Source: Olsenella profusa F0195 (lineage in GTDB: Bacteria > Actinomycetota > Coriobacteriia > Coriobacteriales > Atopobiaceae). Taken from it: a stretch of DNA of 64,000 nt. Below are positions 43,958 through 52,710 of this stretch, in pieces (position 1 is the stretch's first letter; every line of letters starts with the position of its first letter). The position numbers were made by a program, and so were the translations under genes. The notes under the pieces are model-generated. The model did no database searches, had not been told where the DNA came from, and was given only the letters and a program-made list of their open reading frames with translations. The stretch covers positions 124,001 to 188,000 of the forward strand of contig NZ_AWEZ01000043.1 of NCBI RefSeq assembly GCF_000468755.1. The letters are read 5' to 3'.

Positions 43958-44205
43958 GCAGAGCATGCTGAGGTGGGGTACGTGGTCAACAGAACATCTC
44001 TGAGACGGGACAGGCCAGGCTCTCCTTCCTCGCCTGGACACTATGCCGCTATCAACGTGGGCAAGGAGCTGCACGGTACCTCCTCATGCTCCTGTACGAG
44101 GTCGCCTGGCTCCGCTAGGCCACGCTGGCACACACCACGGATACCTCCGCAAGGTCCACGACCGTTAGGCGGGAAGGCCCGTCCGCATCCTCTCTACAGC
44201 CGTAC

Positions 44206-44409
44206 TTACCGATCGGGGAAGAAGACCTCCTCCACCTGCGTCTGAAACAGTCGCGCTATCCTGATCGCAAGCCCAAGGGAGGGGTCATACTTGTCGTTCT
44301 CGATCGCTATGACCGTCTGGCGGCTGACTCCCAGCAGCGCCGCCATGTCCTCCTGACGGTACCCCGCCCTCTTCCGTCGCTCCCTGACGTTGTTCCTCAT
44401 GCCGGTCAT
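44206..44409 (-). CDS. Small XRE regulator (YozG/Cro-like)
   Basis: A 67-residue protein that is little more than a helix-turn-helix: VRERRKRAGYRQEDMAALLGVSRQTVIAIENDKYDPSLGLAIRIARLF, ending with QVEEVFFPDR, typical of this widespread small family. Its ATG overlaps the stop of the preceding membrane protein (ATGA), so the pair is one operon, a common arrangement. The upstream palindrome is its likely operator. Confidence 0.88.
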   Translation of the reverse strand: MTGMRNNVRERRKRAGYRQEDMAALLGVSRQTVIAIENDKYDPSLGLAIRIARLFQTQVEEVFFPDR

Positions 44410-44735
44410 GCCCTGGAGACGAGGTACATGCCAGCCGCAATCAGAGCCACGACAACGGCCACTGCCCCCAGAAGTACGCGGAGGAGTCGGTTGGGCTCAT
44501 GATACTCCTCGTCCCCCGCAAGCATCCGCTGCCGAATCGCAAGCCTCGAGAGACCCTGTGCCAACACCCCTCCCAACAGGACCCAGCCCGGGACAGGCTC
44601 ATATCCCCTCCCGTTCAGAGCCGCCTGAAGGCAGTTGTAGAGGGTCCAGGCAGAGAGCGCAAGGAGCAGGACCCGATAGCCCCACTCTTCCGACCTCAGG
44701 AACATGCGTTGGTCCATCTCGTCGGTCTTCTTCAT
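44406..44735 (-). CDS. Small membrane protein paired with an XRE regulator
   Basis: 109 residues from ATG 44735 (GGAAGGGGTGG upstream) with three hydrophobic helices (YRVLLLALSAWTLYNCL, VPGWVLLGGVLAQGL, VLLGAVAVVVALIAAGMYLV) separated by charged loops. No named family recognised. The fixed pairing of such proteins with YozG-like regulators suggests the membrane protein modulates or senses for the regulator; this is inference. Confidence 0.72.
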   Translation of the reverse strand: MKKTDEMDQRMFLRSEEWGYRVLLLALSAWTLYNCLQAALNGRGYEPVPGWVLLGGVLAQGLSRLAIRQRMLAGDEEYHEPNRLLRVLLGAVAVVVALIAAGMYLVSRA

Positions 44736-44758
44736 CCAGACCACCCCTTCCGCCTTTG

Positions 44759-44828
44759 AATGTAAAATACCATTTACATTTTGCATGATACGACATCCAG
44801 TGGCTATATGTCAAGAATACTTTACATT
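44759..44828 (-). promoter_or_regulatory. Promoter and operator of the membrane protein/XRE operon
   Basis: Reverse-strand promoter: -35 TTGACA (44809-44814), 18-bp spacer, -10 TATCAT (44785-44790). A perfect palindrome AATGTAAA-N6-TTTACATT (44759-44780) covers the expected start site, and a third TTTACATT half site lies at 44821-44828 just upstream of -35. The arrangement implies repression by the small XRE protein. Confidence 0.8.
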
Positions 44829-45003
44829 TCCCGGGGGAAACTCGCCCCATCAGCGCATGTCCCCAACCGCGGCACACCCAGGTCACAGGACAGGCGCCAT
44901 GGCATGCGACGTCAGGAGGGAGCGCAGAGAGCTCTACCTGTTACCGGAGAAGCCGACCGCCCAGGCAGCCGGAACGTCATGCACGCACCTCTTCTCGGTA
45001 CCC

Positions 45004-46095
45004 CTAGAGCCAGCGCTGGCCCTCGGCGATCGGCTGGCGGAAGATCCTTCCCTGGTCGGACTCCTCCTTCGCCTGGTGGTACTTGAAGAGCATGTCCTCG
45101 CCTTGGGCGGGCCCGAGGATCTCGACCTTCCCCGTGACGTGCGAGAGCACGAAGCGGAAGCACTTCCCCTGGCCGTTCTGCATGCGCTTCGCCTGCTCCA
45201 CGATGCGGTAGCCCTCGCGCAGGGGGACCTGGAACCGGTTGACCACCCCGGCCACCGGACGGCATTGGAAGACGTAGTACGGGATGACCCCGATCGTCGT
45301 GAGCCCCCTCAGCAGCGTCCCCAGCGTGCGCGCGTCGTCGTTCACCCCTCGCAGCAGAACCGTCTGGTTGCGGACGGGAATCCCCAACCTGAGAAGGCGG
45401 TCTATCGCCTCGGTCGACTCCTTGGTGATCTCCCTCGGATGGTTGAACTGCGTGACGACGTATATCCTCTTCCTCTTGGAATATTCCTCGAGGATCCCCA
45501 GCAGCTCGTCGTCCTCCGTGATCCTCTGGGGCAGGGTGACGGGGGTCCGGGTCCCAAAGCGAATGAGGTCGAGGTGTGCGATGTCGCGGAGTCCGTCAAG
45601 GTAGCGCCGGATGGTGGCGTTGCTGTTCATGAACGCGTCCCCGCCGCTGATCAGCACGTTCGAGATCTCCTCGTGCTCCCGTATATAGGCGAACATGCCC
45701 TCGAGGTGCTGTGAGGTCTCGTCCTCGCTGAGGCCCACCATGCGCCTTCTGAAGCAGTGTCGGCAGTACATCGCGCACTGGTTGGTGGAGAGGATCAGTG
45801 CCGTTTCGCGGTACTTGTGCTGCAGTCCGGCCATGACCGTGTTGGACTGCTCGCCGCTGGTGTCGAGGCTACCGCTGCGGTCCGCCTCCGACACGTCGGG
45901 GATGCTCATCCTCCTGATGGGGTCATCTGGGTCGTTCGGGTCAATCAGGGAGAGATAGTACGGGTTGACGAACATGGGAAACGTCTGCTGTAGCTCCCGC
46001 ACGACGGCGACGTCCCCGTCCGACAGGCCGAGGGTGCCTTGAAGGCCACGGATGTCGCTATACCCTTGCGAGATGAGCGTCTTCCAACTCTCCAT
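45004..46095 (-). CDS. KamA-family radical SAM aminomutase
   Basis: 363 residues. The radical SAM motif is CAMYCRHCFRRR (CX3CX2C), with NVLISGGDAFMN as the GGD motif and PVTLPQRITEDDELL, both typical of lysine 2,3-aminomutases and EpmB. It is shorter than KamA (about 410) and lacks part of the C-terminal oligomerisation region. PLP-binding lysine expected in the C-terminal third. Substrate is uncertain: lysine, glutamate or EF-P-related. The frame extends upstream of ATG 46095, but that part is not conserved and AGGGG supports this ATG. Confidence 0.8.
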   Translation of the reverse strand: MESWKTLISQGYSDIRGLQGTLGLSDGDVAVVRELQQTFPMFVNPYYLSLIDPNDPDDPIRRMSIPDVSEADRSGSLDTSGEQSNTVMAGLQHKYRETALILSTNQCAMYCRHCFRRRMVGLSEDETSQHLEGMFAYIREHEEISNVLISGGDAFMNSNATIRRYLDGLRDIAHLDLIRFGTRTPVTLPQRITEDDELLGILEEYSKRKRIYVVTQFNHPREITKESTEAIDRLLRLGIPVRNQTVLLRGVNDDARTLGTLLRGLTTIGVIPYYVFQCRPVAGVVNRFQVPLREGYRIVEQAKRMQNGQGKCFRFVLSHVTGKVEILGPAQGEDMLFKYHQAKEESDQGRIFRQPIAEGQRWL

Positions 46096-46177
46096 GGTCC
46101 ATCCCCTTCGTTTTCGATGCCCTGACGGCCGTGACGGGAGAGACGGTGCACAACGCTTGGGATGCAATGTCCCTCGG

Positions 46178-46966
46178 CTACGCCTTGCCCAGCTCCTTCG
46201 TCTCGGCGATGCCCGCGGCCGCAGCCTCGGGGTCAAGGTAGCGGCCGCTCCCCTGCACCCGTAGGCCGCCAAACGCATCGCTCGTAAACTCGTAGGCGCG
46301 CGGAACGCCGGTGGGCACGTTGACGGTGCGAATCTCCTCGTCGGAGAGGCCTTCGATGACCTTGATGAGGGAGCGCACCACCGAGCCATGCGTGACGACG
46401 AGGACCGTCTCGCCGAGCGAGAGGCATGGCGTGACGAAGGCCTGCCAGAACGGCTCGAGACGCACGACCACGTCCCTCAGGCACTCACTGCGAATCTGGG
46501 CGGGATCGAGGCTGTCGAGCCCATCCTGCGCGATGACGCCATAGCGCGGGTCATCTCCCTGCCACCAGGGCGAGCTCGTGGCAATCTCGGGCGGGCGCAC
46601 GTCGTAGCTGCGACGGTAGGTCGTGAAGAGCTCCTCGCCGTAGCGCTCCCGCATGGCGGGACGCGCCTCCCCCTGGAAGGAACCGTAGTGGCGTTCGTTC
46701 AGCCGCCAGCTCCTAATCACGGGGACCCAGAGGCGGTCGACCACGTCGAGCACGATGTCACAGGTCTCTATCGAACGGCGTAGCAGGGAGGTGAACGCCG
46801 CATCGGGTCTGATGCCCGCGTCACGGATGAGCTCGCCGGCATGTCTTGCCTGGTCGCGGCCGCGCTCTGTGAGTGGGATGTCCGCCCAGCCGGCAAAGCG
46901 GTTCTGGGCCTTATCCGTCCACGTGGACTCGCCGTGCCTCATGACCACCAACGTCGCGCTTCTCAT
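46178..46966 (-). CDS. gpmA: 2,3-bisphosphoglycerate-dependent phosphoglycerate mutase
   Basis: 262 residues of the histidine phosphatase fold; interconverts 3- and 2-phosphoglycerate in glycolysis. Phospho-His is in VVMRHGESTWTDKAQNRFAGW, the second catalytic His in VLVVTHGSVVRSLIK, and RLNERHYGSFQG is specific to dPGM. It ends with SGRYLDPEAAAAGI, the usual tail. ATG 46966 has GGGAGG upstream; the frame continues further but without homology. Confidence 0.92.
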   Translation of the reverse strand: MRSATLVVMRHGESTWTDKAQNRFAGWADIPLTERGRDQARHAGELIRDAGIRPDAAFTSLLRRSIETCDIVLDVVDRLWVPVIRSWRLNERHYGSFQGEARPAMRERYGEELFTTYRRSYDVRPPEIATSSPWWQGDDPRYGVIAQDGLDSLDPAQIRSECLRDVVVRLEPFWQAFVTPCLSLGETVLVVTHGSVVRSLIKVIEGLSDEEIRTVNVPTGVPRAYEFTSDAFGGLRVQGSGRYLDPEAAAAGIAETKELGKA

Positions 46967-47132
46967 GGCAGCCTCCCCCCGGTCTTGGCCCCCTGCAACA
47001 CGCAAACGGTCCTCGCGCGTCAGCAGCACGAAGAGCTCCCTCTTGAAGTTCCCGCCACACCTGTTTGCATCATACCCACCCACTGACCTTCAGGAATCAA
47101 CAAGTCAGCGAACAGGCAGCATGGGCCGGTAA

Positions 47133-47450
47133 CGCAACCTGGCATTCCTCGCCTTCGCCCTCGCTGGGCTCCGCCTCGTCATTCCGGCAGGCATCAGGCA
47201 CGATGCGTTCGTCAGGGTGCATCCGTACGTGGAGGACTTCTACACCACGACCCAGAGGGAGACTGCCAACAAGCTCTTCTCCCGCGGCATCGTCGGGGGC
47301 ATCACGGCCATCTTCGTGGGCGTCATGCTCTCTGCCGTCCTCAACGACAGCGTCGCCTAGGTCGGAAGCGCCTTTCTCGTCTGCGCGGCGGTGGGTGTCG
47401 CGCTGATGCTCTACGCATCGCTCATGCATGGTCGCATCGATGTAGGCGCG
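47133..47450 (+). pseudogene. Remnant of a membrane protein (XRE-associated type)
   Basis: The frame has no start (TAA at 47130-47132 directly before it) and an internal TAG at 47358-47360. It reads NLAFLAFALAGLRLVIPAG, an extracytoplasmic-looking segment, GIVGGITAIFVGVMLSAVLN, the stop, then GSAFLVCAAVGVALMLYASLMHGRIDV: at least two hydrophobic helices and a short tail, like the C-terminal membrane domain of some HTH/membrane proteins. It is probably a decayed gene end. The flanking stretches 46967-47132 and 47451-47696 show nothing else. Confidence 0.45.
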
Positions 47451-47696
47451 CATCCTCTCGAACGCGTCACCCCAGTCACAGCGCCTGGTTGCCATGAGTC
47501 CCCACCCTACGAGAAGATGCCATGCACGCACTGGCACACCGTAGGATGGCATCCCTGACGTCGGCCTTCCTTCCTCTGCGAGCAGCATATGCCAAGGGAT
47601 GAGGCGGGCAACGGGAACATGCCCCAGCGTGCAACGGACGAGTGCCCAGCACCCGCAGCTGCTGACGCTACGTCCTGTCTCACTTTTCTCATCCCC

Positions 47697-47740
47697 TTGA
47701 CATATACCACAAATGTAATATTCTACTTATAGAATATTAC
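47697..47740 (+). promoter_or_regulatory. PadR promoter with perfect palindromic operator
   Basis: -35 TTGACA (47697-47702), 16-bp spacer, -10 TATTCT (47719-47724). Perfect 11-bp arms, left arm GTAATATTCTA, with a 4-bp centre span 47715-47740 and overlap the -10. This is a strong candidate for PadR autorepression, 18 nt before the start codon. Confidence 0.82.
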
Positions 47741-47758
47741 CGAGCGAGAGGGGACGGA

Positions 47759-48322
47759 ATGCTCAAACATGGCGTACTCGGGCTGCTGAGCTATGGAGAC
47801 ATGACCGGATACGAGATCATGGAGGTGTTCAGGGACTCCCTCGCGTTCTTCTGGAACGCGAGCACCAGTCAGATCTATCGCGAGCTCCAAGGACTCGAAC
47901 GCAAGGGGTTCGCGAGCAGCCGTATCGAGGAGCAGGAGGGACGACCCAACCGTCGGGTCTACTCCCTCACCGAGGCGGGACGGGAGGAACTGTCCCGTTG
48001 GCTCTCGCCCACGGAGGCTGACGTGCGTGGCGACGTGCAGATTCGCTTCCCCTTCCTCCTGAGGCTGTTCTTCATGGCAGAGGCACAGGCCAGCGAGCAG
48101 GAAGCCTACGTGCAGGTACTCGTCGCGCTCAGCGAGCGCTTCGTCACGGCGATGGAGGATGTGCCGGAAATCATTGGCGCATACGGCTCGCACGAGGACA
48201 ATGCCGGGAAGTCCGTCTTCTGGATGATGACGGCCGACTTCGGCATCCGCTATGCGCGGATGCTGCACGAGTGGAGCCAGGCATGCAGGGACAAGCTCGA
48301 TACGCTACAGGAGGAGAAGTAA
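47759..48322 (+). CDS. PadR family transcriptional regulator
   Basis: 187 residues. The N-terminal PadR winged helix is clear: MLKHGVLGLLSYGDMTGYEIMEVFRDSLAFFWNASTSQIYRELQGLERKG...RRVYSLTEAGREELSRWL. A C-terminal helical dimerisation domain (about 100-187, PadR C-terminal type) follows. The stop overlaps the next start as TAATG, so it controls the downstream flavoprotein through the palindrome at its promoter. Ligand unknown; PadR proteins often sense phenolics or drugs. Confidence 0.9.
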   Translation: MLKHGVLGLLSYGDMTGYEIMEVFRDSLAFFWNASTSQIYRELQGLERKGFASSRIEEQEGRPNRRVYSLTEAGREELSRWLSPTEADVRGDVQIRFPFLLRLFFMAEAQASEQEAYVQVLVALSERFVTAMEDVPEIIGAYGSHEDNAGKSVFWMMTADFGIRYARMLHEWSQACRDKLDTLQEEK

Positions 48323-49977
48323 TGAACATCCTGCTCATCAACGGCAGCCCCAAAGGGTCAGCCAGCAACTCCCTCAAGCTCGCGTCGGCGTTCGTGGACG
48401 GCATGAGGGACGCGAGGTCGGACGTGGAGCTGCGCACCCTCGACGTGAGGTCGCTGGACATCTCCCCCTGCAGGGGCTGCTTCGCCTGCTGGGGCAAGAC
48501 GCCCGGCGCGTGCTGCATGCACGATGACATGGCGCAGGTGCTCGAGGACCAGCAATGGACCGATGTCACCGTCTGGAGCTTCCCCCTGTACTACTTTGGC
48601 GTCCCCGGCCCCCTTAAGAACCTGATAGACCGCCAGCTTCCCACCTCGCTGCCCTTCATGGTCGACCGCACCGACGGCGTGGGCAACGGGGCGCACCCCT
48701 CGCGCGTCGACCGCACGGGCAAGCGCACGGTGTTGGTGTCCACCTGCGGCTTCTACACCTCCGAGGGCAACTACGACGCCGTGACCAGCATGTTCGACCA
48801 CATCTGCGGACGGGGCGACTACGAGACGGTCTTCTGCGGGCAGGGCGAGCTGTTCCACGTGAGGGAGCTGCGCGAAAAGACCGACGCGTACCTCTCCGTC
48901 GTGCGCCAGGCCGGTGCGGAGTTCGCGGAGGCGGACGTAATCGCCGCCGATACGCGCGGGCGGCTTGAGAGGCTCCTCTATCCCAAGGAGACATACGAGG
49001 CCATGGCGAACGCGAGCTGGGGCATCAAGGGGGATGGGAGCACGACCGCGCCCTCGTCCGAGGCCCTTGCGTTCACCAGGCAGATGGCACTGCTGTACAA
49101 CCCGGCGACGTACGCCGGCACGACGCGCGTGGTCGAGATGGACTACACCGATGTCAAAGAGGTGTGCCAGATCAACCTGACCGACCAGGCGGCCGAGGTC
49201 GTCGAGGGGCGCCCCGCCACCGCGACCACGGTGATCAGGACGCCGCTTGCGGTGTGGCAGCAGATCGCCCGCGGGGAGCTCGAGGGCACCCAGGCGCTCG
49301 GCCAGGGACTCTACACGGTGGAGGGCGACTTCTCGCTCATGATGGAGTGGAACAAGGTGTTCGGCTCCAACGAGGAGCCAACCGAGGCTGGCCCCACATC
49401 GGATGCGACGAAGCCCGCGCGCAGGCCACCCGTGATGATGGCGTCCCTGCTCCCCCTGATGGCGTTCTGGATCGCCACCCCCATCAATGCCCTGGTGGGC
49501 TCCCTGGCCGTGCTCGTCACCTGCGCGATAGAGCCCCTGCTGCTCGTCCGGCGCGAGACGACGGTGTATGACACCCTCTCCCTTGCCATGGCATCCCTGC
49601 TCTCGCTGGCGGTGCTCACCGGCGTCGGGGGGTCGTGGGCGCAGCCGGTGTCGTATGTGCTGTACGGGGCCATGTGGGCGGCGTCGTGCGCCACGGGCGT
49701 CCCGTTCACCGCCCACTACGTCAAGGCCCGCTATGGCGGGGACAGGGCGCTGGGAAACCCCCTCTTCATGGACTGCAACCGGATCCTCACCTTGACGTGG
49801 GCGGTCGTGTTCGCGCTCAGCGCCGTGCTGGTCGCGACCCTGTCCGCCACCCCCCTGCATCCCTACTCGGGCATGACCGTGAGCGCGCTTTCCCTGCTCA
49901 TGGGTGCCTTCACCACGTGGTTCCAGCGCTTCTACCCCGCCTGGGTGGCGGCAGGGAGACCATCGCCCCTCGGATGA
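48322..49977 (+). CDS. Flavodoxin-like reductase fused to SCP2-like and membrane domains
   Basis: 551 residues in three parts. Part 1 (1-~200) is an NADPH-dependent FMN reductase/flavodoxin-fold domain (MNILLINGSPKGSASNSLKLA, then CRGCFACWGKTPGACCMHDDM and WSFPLYYFGVPGPLKNLIDR). Part 2 (~250-350) resembles an SCP2 sterol-carrier domain (VIRTPLAVWQQIARGELEGTQALGQGLYTVEGDF). Part 3 (~375-551) has four to five transmembrane helices (MMASLLPLMAFWIATPINALVG...). It would be a membrane-tethered flavoprotein acting on a hydrophobic substrate; that role is inferred. Starts behind AGGAGGAG, coupled to the PadR gene. Confidence 0.8.
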   Translation: MNILLINGSPKGSASNSLKLASAFVDGMRDARSDVELRTLDVRSLDISPCRGCFACWGKTPGACCMHDDMAQVLEDQQWTDVTVWSFPLYYFGVPGPLKNLIDRQLPTSLPFMVDRTDGVGNGAHPSRVDRTGKRTVLVSTCGFYTSEGNYDAVTSMFDHICGRGDYETVFCGQGELFHVRELREKTDAYLSVVRQAGAEFAEADVIAADTRGRLERLLYPKETYEAMANASWGIKGDGSTTAPSSEALAFTRQMALLYNPATYAGTTRVVEMDYTDVKEVCQINLTDQAAEVVEGRPATATTVIRTPLAVWQQIARGELEGTQALGQGLYTVEGDFSLMMEWNKVFGSNEEPTEAGPTSDATKPARRPPVMMASLLPLMAFWIATPINALVGSLAVLVTCAIEPLLLVRRETTVYDTLSLAMASLLSLAVLTGVGGSWAQPVSYVLYGAMWAASCATGVPFTAHYVKARYGGDRALGNPLFMDCNRILTLTWAVVFALSAVLVATLSATPLHPYSGMTVSALSLLMGAFTTWFQRFYPAWVAAGRPSPLG

Positions 49978-50026
49978 CACGCGCCCCATCCCGACGATGT
50001 CGCACCAGGCTGCCATCGTCTCCCCC

Positions 50027-50077
50027 TTGACATTCATATGATATTGAGTAACGTATTCATATGGTATCAAGTAACAT
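50027..50077 (+). promoter_or_regulatory. Promoter region with two adjacent 23-bp direct repeats
   Basis: TTGACA (50027-50032) is followed by two head-to-tail 23-bp units, 50032-50054 and 50055-50077, matching at about 19 positions. Each unit carries the palindrome CATATG and AGTAAC. They end 27 nt before the MFS gene and probably bind its co-encoded TetR regulator. Confidence 0.7.
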
Positions 50078-50104
50078 ACGGATACGCGAAACGGGGTGGT
50101 GCGC

Positions 50105-51655
50105 ATGGCCACTGGACAGGGAGACATCCGGACGACACCGGATGCACGGACGTCGGTGCGGGCATGGAGGGCCTTGGGCGGCTTGTGCCTCGGCACGTTC
50201 GTGTGCTTCGCCAACACGACGGCCTTCAACGTCGCCCTCCCCACGATCTCCGTCTCGCTGGGGGCCGGCCAGGTGGAGCAGCAGTGGATGGTCTCGGCAT
50301 ACAACCTGATCTTTGCGGCGTTCATGCTGCTCTCGGGATCCCTGGGCGACAGGTGGGGCGTCAAGCGCACGCTGTTGCTGGGCACGGGCGCCTTCGTCGT
50401 CGCATCGGTCATCGGCGTCCTCGCGCCCAACTCCATGGTCACCATCGTTGCACGGGGCCTCATGGGACTTGGGGCGGGCTTCTACGTCCCCATGGGACTG
50501 GCCCTCATCAAGTACCTGTTCGACCCTGAGGGACAGCTGCGCGCCCTCACGCTGCGCGCCATCGCGATGACCCTGGGGGCGCCCTTTGGCCTGGTGCTCG
50601 GGGGCCTGCTCGTCCACTTTGCCGGCTGGCGCTCCATCTTCGTGTTCGACCTGGTGGCCTTCGTCGTCACCATGCTGCTCAATGCGGCCCTCCTGCCCCA
50701 TGACGGGGAGCTGCTCCATGAGGGGGACGGTGCGTCCGGCGGTCGGCTGCCCCTCCTCTCGGCGCTGCTCGCACTCGTTGGCCTCTCCCTGCTCTCGGCC
50801 GGCCTCATCAACGCGCAGGTCTCCCTCGCCTCCCCGGACTCCTGGGGCCTGATGGTGGCGGGTGCCGTGGCAATCGCGCTGTTCGTCCGCCACGACACGC
50901 GGTCCTCCAACCCACTTGCCGAGCTTGGCCTGCTACGCACACCCTCGTTCGCGGCCGCTTCGATGTCCCTGCTCGCACTCAACCTCGCCATATCGGGCAT
51001 ACTGTTCGTCCTGCCCTCCTACGTCGAGACGGCGCTCGGGAACGGCGCGCTGGTAGGCGCCCTCATGCTCATGCCCATGGTCATCGCCGCCATGGCGGGA
51101 TCCGCCATCACCAAGCAGGTCGCGGATGGGCTGGGCAAGCGACGGGCATGCATGGGGAGCCTCGCCCTCATCGCCCTCGGCCTGGTCGTCATGGCCGTGT
51201 CGACGACCCTCATGGGCTATCCCTTCATGGTCGTGGGGCAGTGCGCCTGCGGCCTGGGCATGGGCATGGGACTGCCCACCATGCAGGGATGGGGCATGGA
51301 GCGCGTCCCCAACCAGCGAGCAGGTGGCGGCTCCGCCCTCATCTCCACCTTTCAGCAGCTCGGATGCCTTGTGGGTATTGGCTCTCTCGGCTCGATCGTG
51401 GGTTCGGTCTATGCCGCGACATGCCGGGGAGGTGCCGCCGAAGGCTTCGCGTCCATCTCGCTTGCCTTCGAAGCCGCAGACACACAAAGTGACGTGCAGG
51501 CACAGGCGATACGTACCGCCGCGAGTGGCGCATATGCCCATGCTATCCTGGTGACGTTCTGCGTGACGGCCGTCGTGCTCCTCCTAGTGGCGGCATACGT
51601 CGCATACACATCAAAATGGGAGCAGGAAGACCATGCGAGAGACTGGGCAGGCTGA
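50105..51655 (+). CDS. MFS drug exporter, DHA2 (14-helix) type
   Basis: 516 residues with about 14 hydrophobic helices. Helix 1 region TTAFNVALPTISVSLGAGQVEQQWMVSAYNLIFAAFMLLSG and the motif A-like GDRWGVKRTLLLGTGAF are characteristic of EmrB/QacA-type proton-coupled drug exporters. ATG 50105 is preferred (GGGG about 10 nt upstream); GTG 50096 is possible. Its 3' end overlaps the TetR gene by 23 nt. The repeats upstream are the likely control site. Substrate unknown. Confidence 0.9.
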   Translation: MATGQGDIRTTPDARTSVRAWRALGGLCLGTFVCFANTTAFNVALPTISVSLGAGQVEQQWMVSAYNLIFAAFMLLSGSLGDRWGVKRTLLLGTGAFVVASVIGVLAPNSMVTIVARGLMGLGAGFYVPMGLALIKYLFDPEGQLRALTLRAIAMTLGAPFGLVLGGLLVHFAGWRSIFVFDLVAFVVTMLLNAALLPHDGELLHEGDGASGGRLPLLSALLALVGLSLLSAGLINAQVSLASPDSWGLMVAGAVAIALFVRHDTRSSNPLAELGLLRTPSFAAASMSLLALNLAISGILFVLPSYVETALGNGALVGALMLMPMVIAAMAGSAITKQVADGLGKRRACMGSLALIALGLVVMAVSTTLMGYPFMVVGQCACGLGMGMGLPTMQGWGMERVPNQRAGGGSALISTFQQLGCLVGIGSLGSIVGSVYAATCRGGAAEGFASISLAFEAADTQSDVQAQAIRTAASGAYAHAILVTFCVTAVVLLLVAAYVAYTSKWEQEDHARDWAG

Positions 51656-52295
51656 CAGACGCGGCACCTCGGTGCGGGCCGTACGAGCTCGAGAGACGTG
51701 GCAGGGAGAGCGCCTGCGCTCGACGCGCTCCCGCCTGCGCTCCTGCGGCCTCAGGCTCATCGCCGAGCGCGGCTACGACGAGACGACGGCACGCGACATC
51801 GCCCAGGCCGCCGGCGTCTCCGTCATGACGTTCTTCCGCCACTTCCCCTCCAAGGAGGACGTCATCCTGGGGATGCCGCCCGACAGCGCCGCCATCGTGG
51901 TCGCCGAACGCACGCTGGGCACGGCAGGAGAGGACGCGCGCCCGCTCGATGTCGCCCACACCGTCCTCGATGCCGTCGTGGGCGAGCTTGGCGGGGAGGG
52001 GCTCTCGGACGTCGCCCTCAGGCTCGCCATCGTGCACGAGAACCCCACGCTCCTGAGGGCACTGTACGCGCGCGTCCCGCGCTGGGAGCAGGTCGTGGCC
52101 ACGCTGCTCTCCCCTTCGCTGCGTACGGATGATGATGACTTTGCGACGCACCTCACGGCAGCTGCCATGGTGTTGTACTGGGTCGAGGTCATGCGCGAGT
52201 GGTCACACCGCGGCGGAACCGATGCGGACGCCGCGCTTCTGCGCACGGTCGCCGACGAGGCGGGCGAGGCACTGGCGGCATCAGGGGCGCACTGA
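51633..52295 (+). CDS. TetR family regulator of the MFS exporter
   Basis: 220 residues. A basic N-terminal extension (about 25 residues) precedes the HTH LRSCGLRLIAERGYDETTARDIAQAAGVSVMTFFRHFPSKEDVIL, and a helical ligand domain follows. The start lies within the MFS gene behind AGGAAG, so it is translated from the same mRNA and likely represses it through the 23-bp repeats. This is a typical inducible efflux unit. Confidence 0.88.
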   Translation: MRETGQADRRGTSVRAVRARETWQGERLRSTRSRLRSCGLRLIAERGYDETTARDIAQAAGVSVMTFFRHFPSKEDVILGMPPDSAAIVVAERTLGTAGEDARPLDVAHTVLDAVVGELGGEGLSDVALRLAIVHENPTLLRALYARVPRWEQVVATLLSPSLRTDDDDFATHLTAAAMVLYWVEVMREWSHRGGTDADAALLRTVADEAGEALAASGAH

Positions 52296-52710
52296 GGCGC
52301 TCACCGCCTTCGATGGCACCAAGATCAAGGTTCAGGGTCCGTGAGAACGACACGCCCCTGAAGGACTTCAGGACGTGGTTCGCAGGACCGGTTGTCACGA
52401 GCCACCGAGACAGAGCAACGGCAGCCATCGGCCTCAGGTCACGCCTCGTCATTCCTCGTCCTCCTGATCGCAACCGGGTATGTCCGCAGTCCGCAGGCGA
52501 GCATCTCGTCTCGATATGTGGGGTGTCATCCCCGTCACACCCGTCCGAGCAGGCAGCGAAGCCCAGCCTGCCGCCGCATGACCACCCCCGCCCGGGGCGG
52601 CGACCTCAGCGTCCCCATTTTCGTGCGCCCCATGGTACCCGACCCCGACCGTGCAAGAGCGCTATCGTGGAGGCGGACAGGACGAACCCCACCCAAGGAA
52701 GGAATGTCCC
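52296..52710. other. Intergenic region, no gene recognised
   Basis: 415 nt between the TetR and nitroreductase genes. The only structure I see is a perfect hairpin CCTGAAG/CTTCAGG with a 2-nt loop (52357-52372), which may end the MFS-TetR transcript. Confidence 0.4.

Noticed and set aside
48358-50463. 701-codon reverse-strand frame opposite the flavoprotein and MFS genes
   Set aside because: Spans two real genes and a promoter on the other strand; no recognisable protein.
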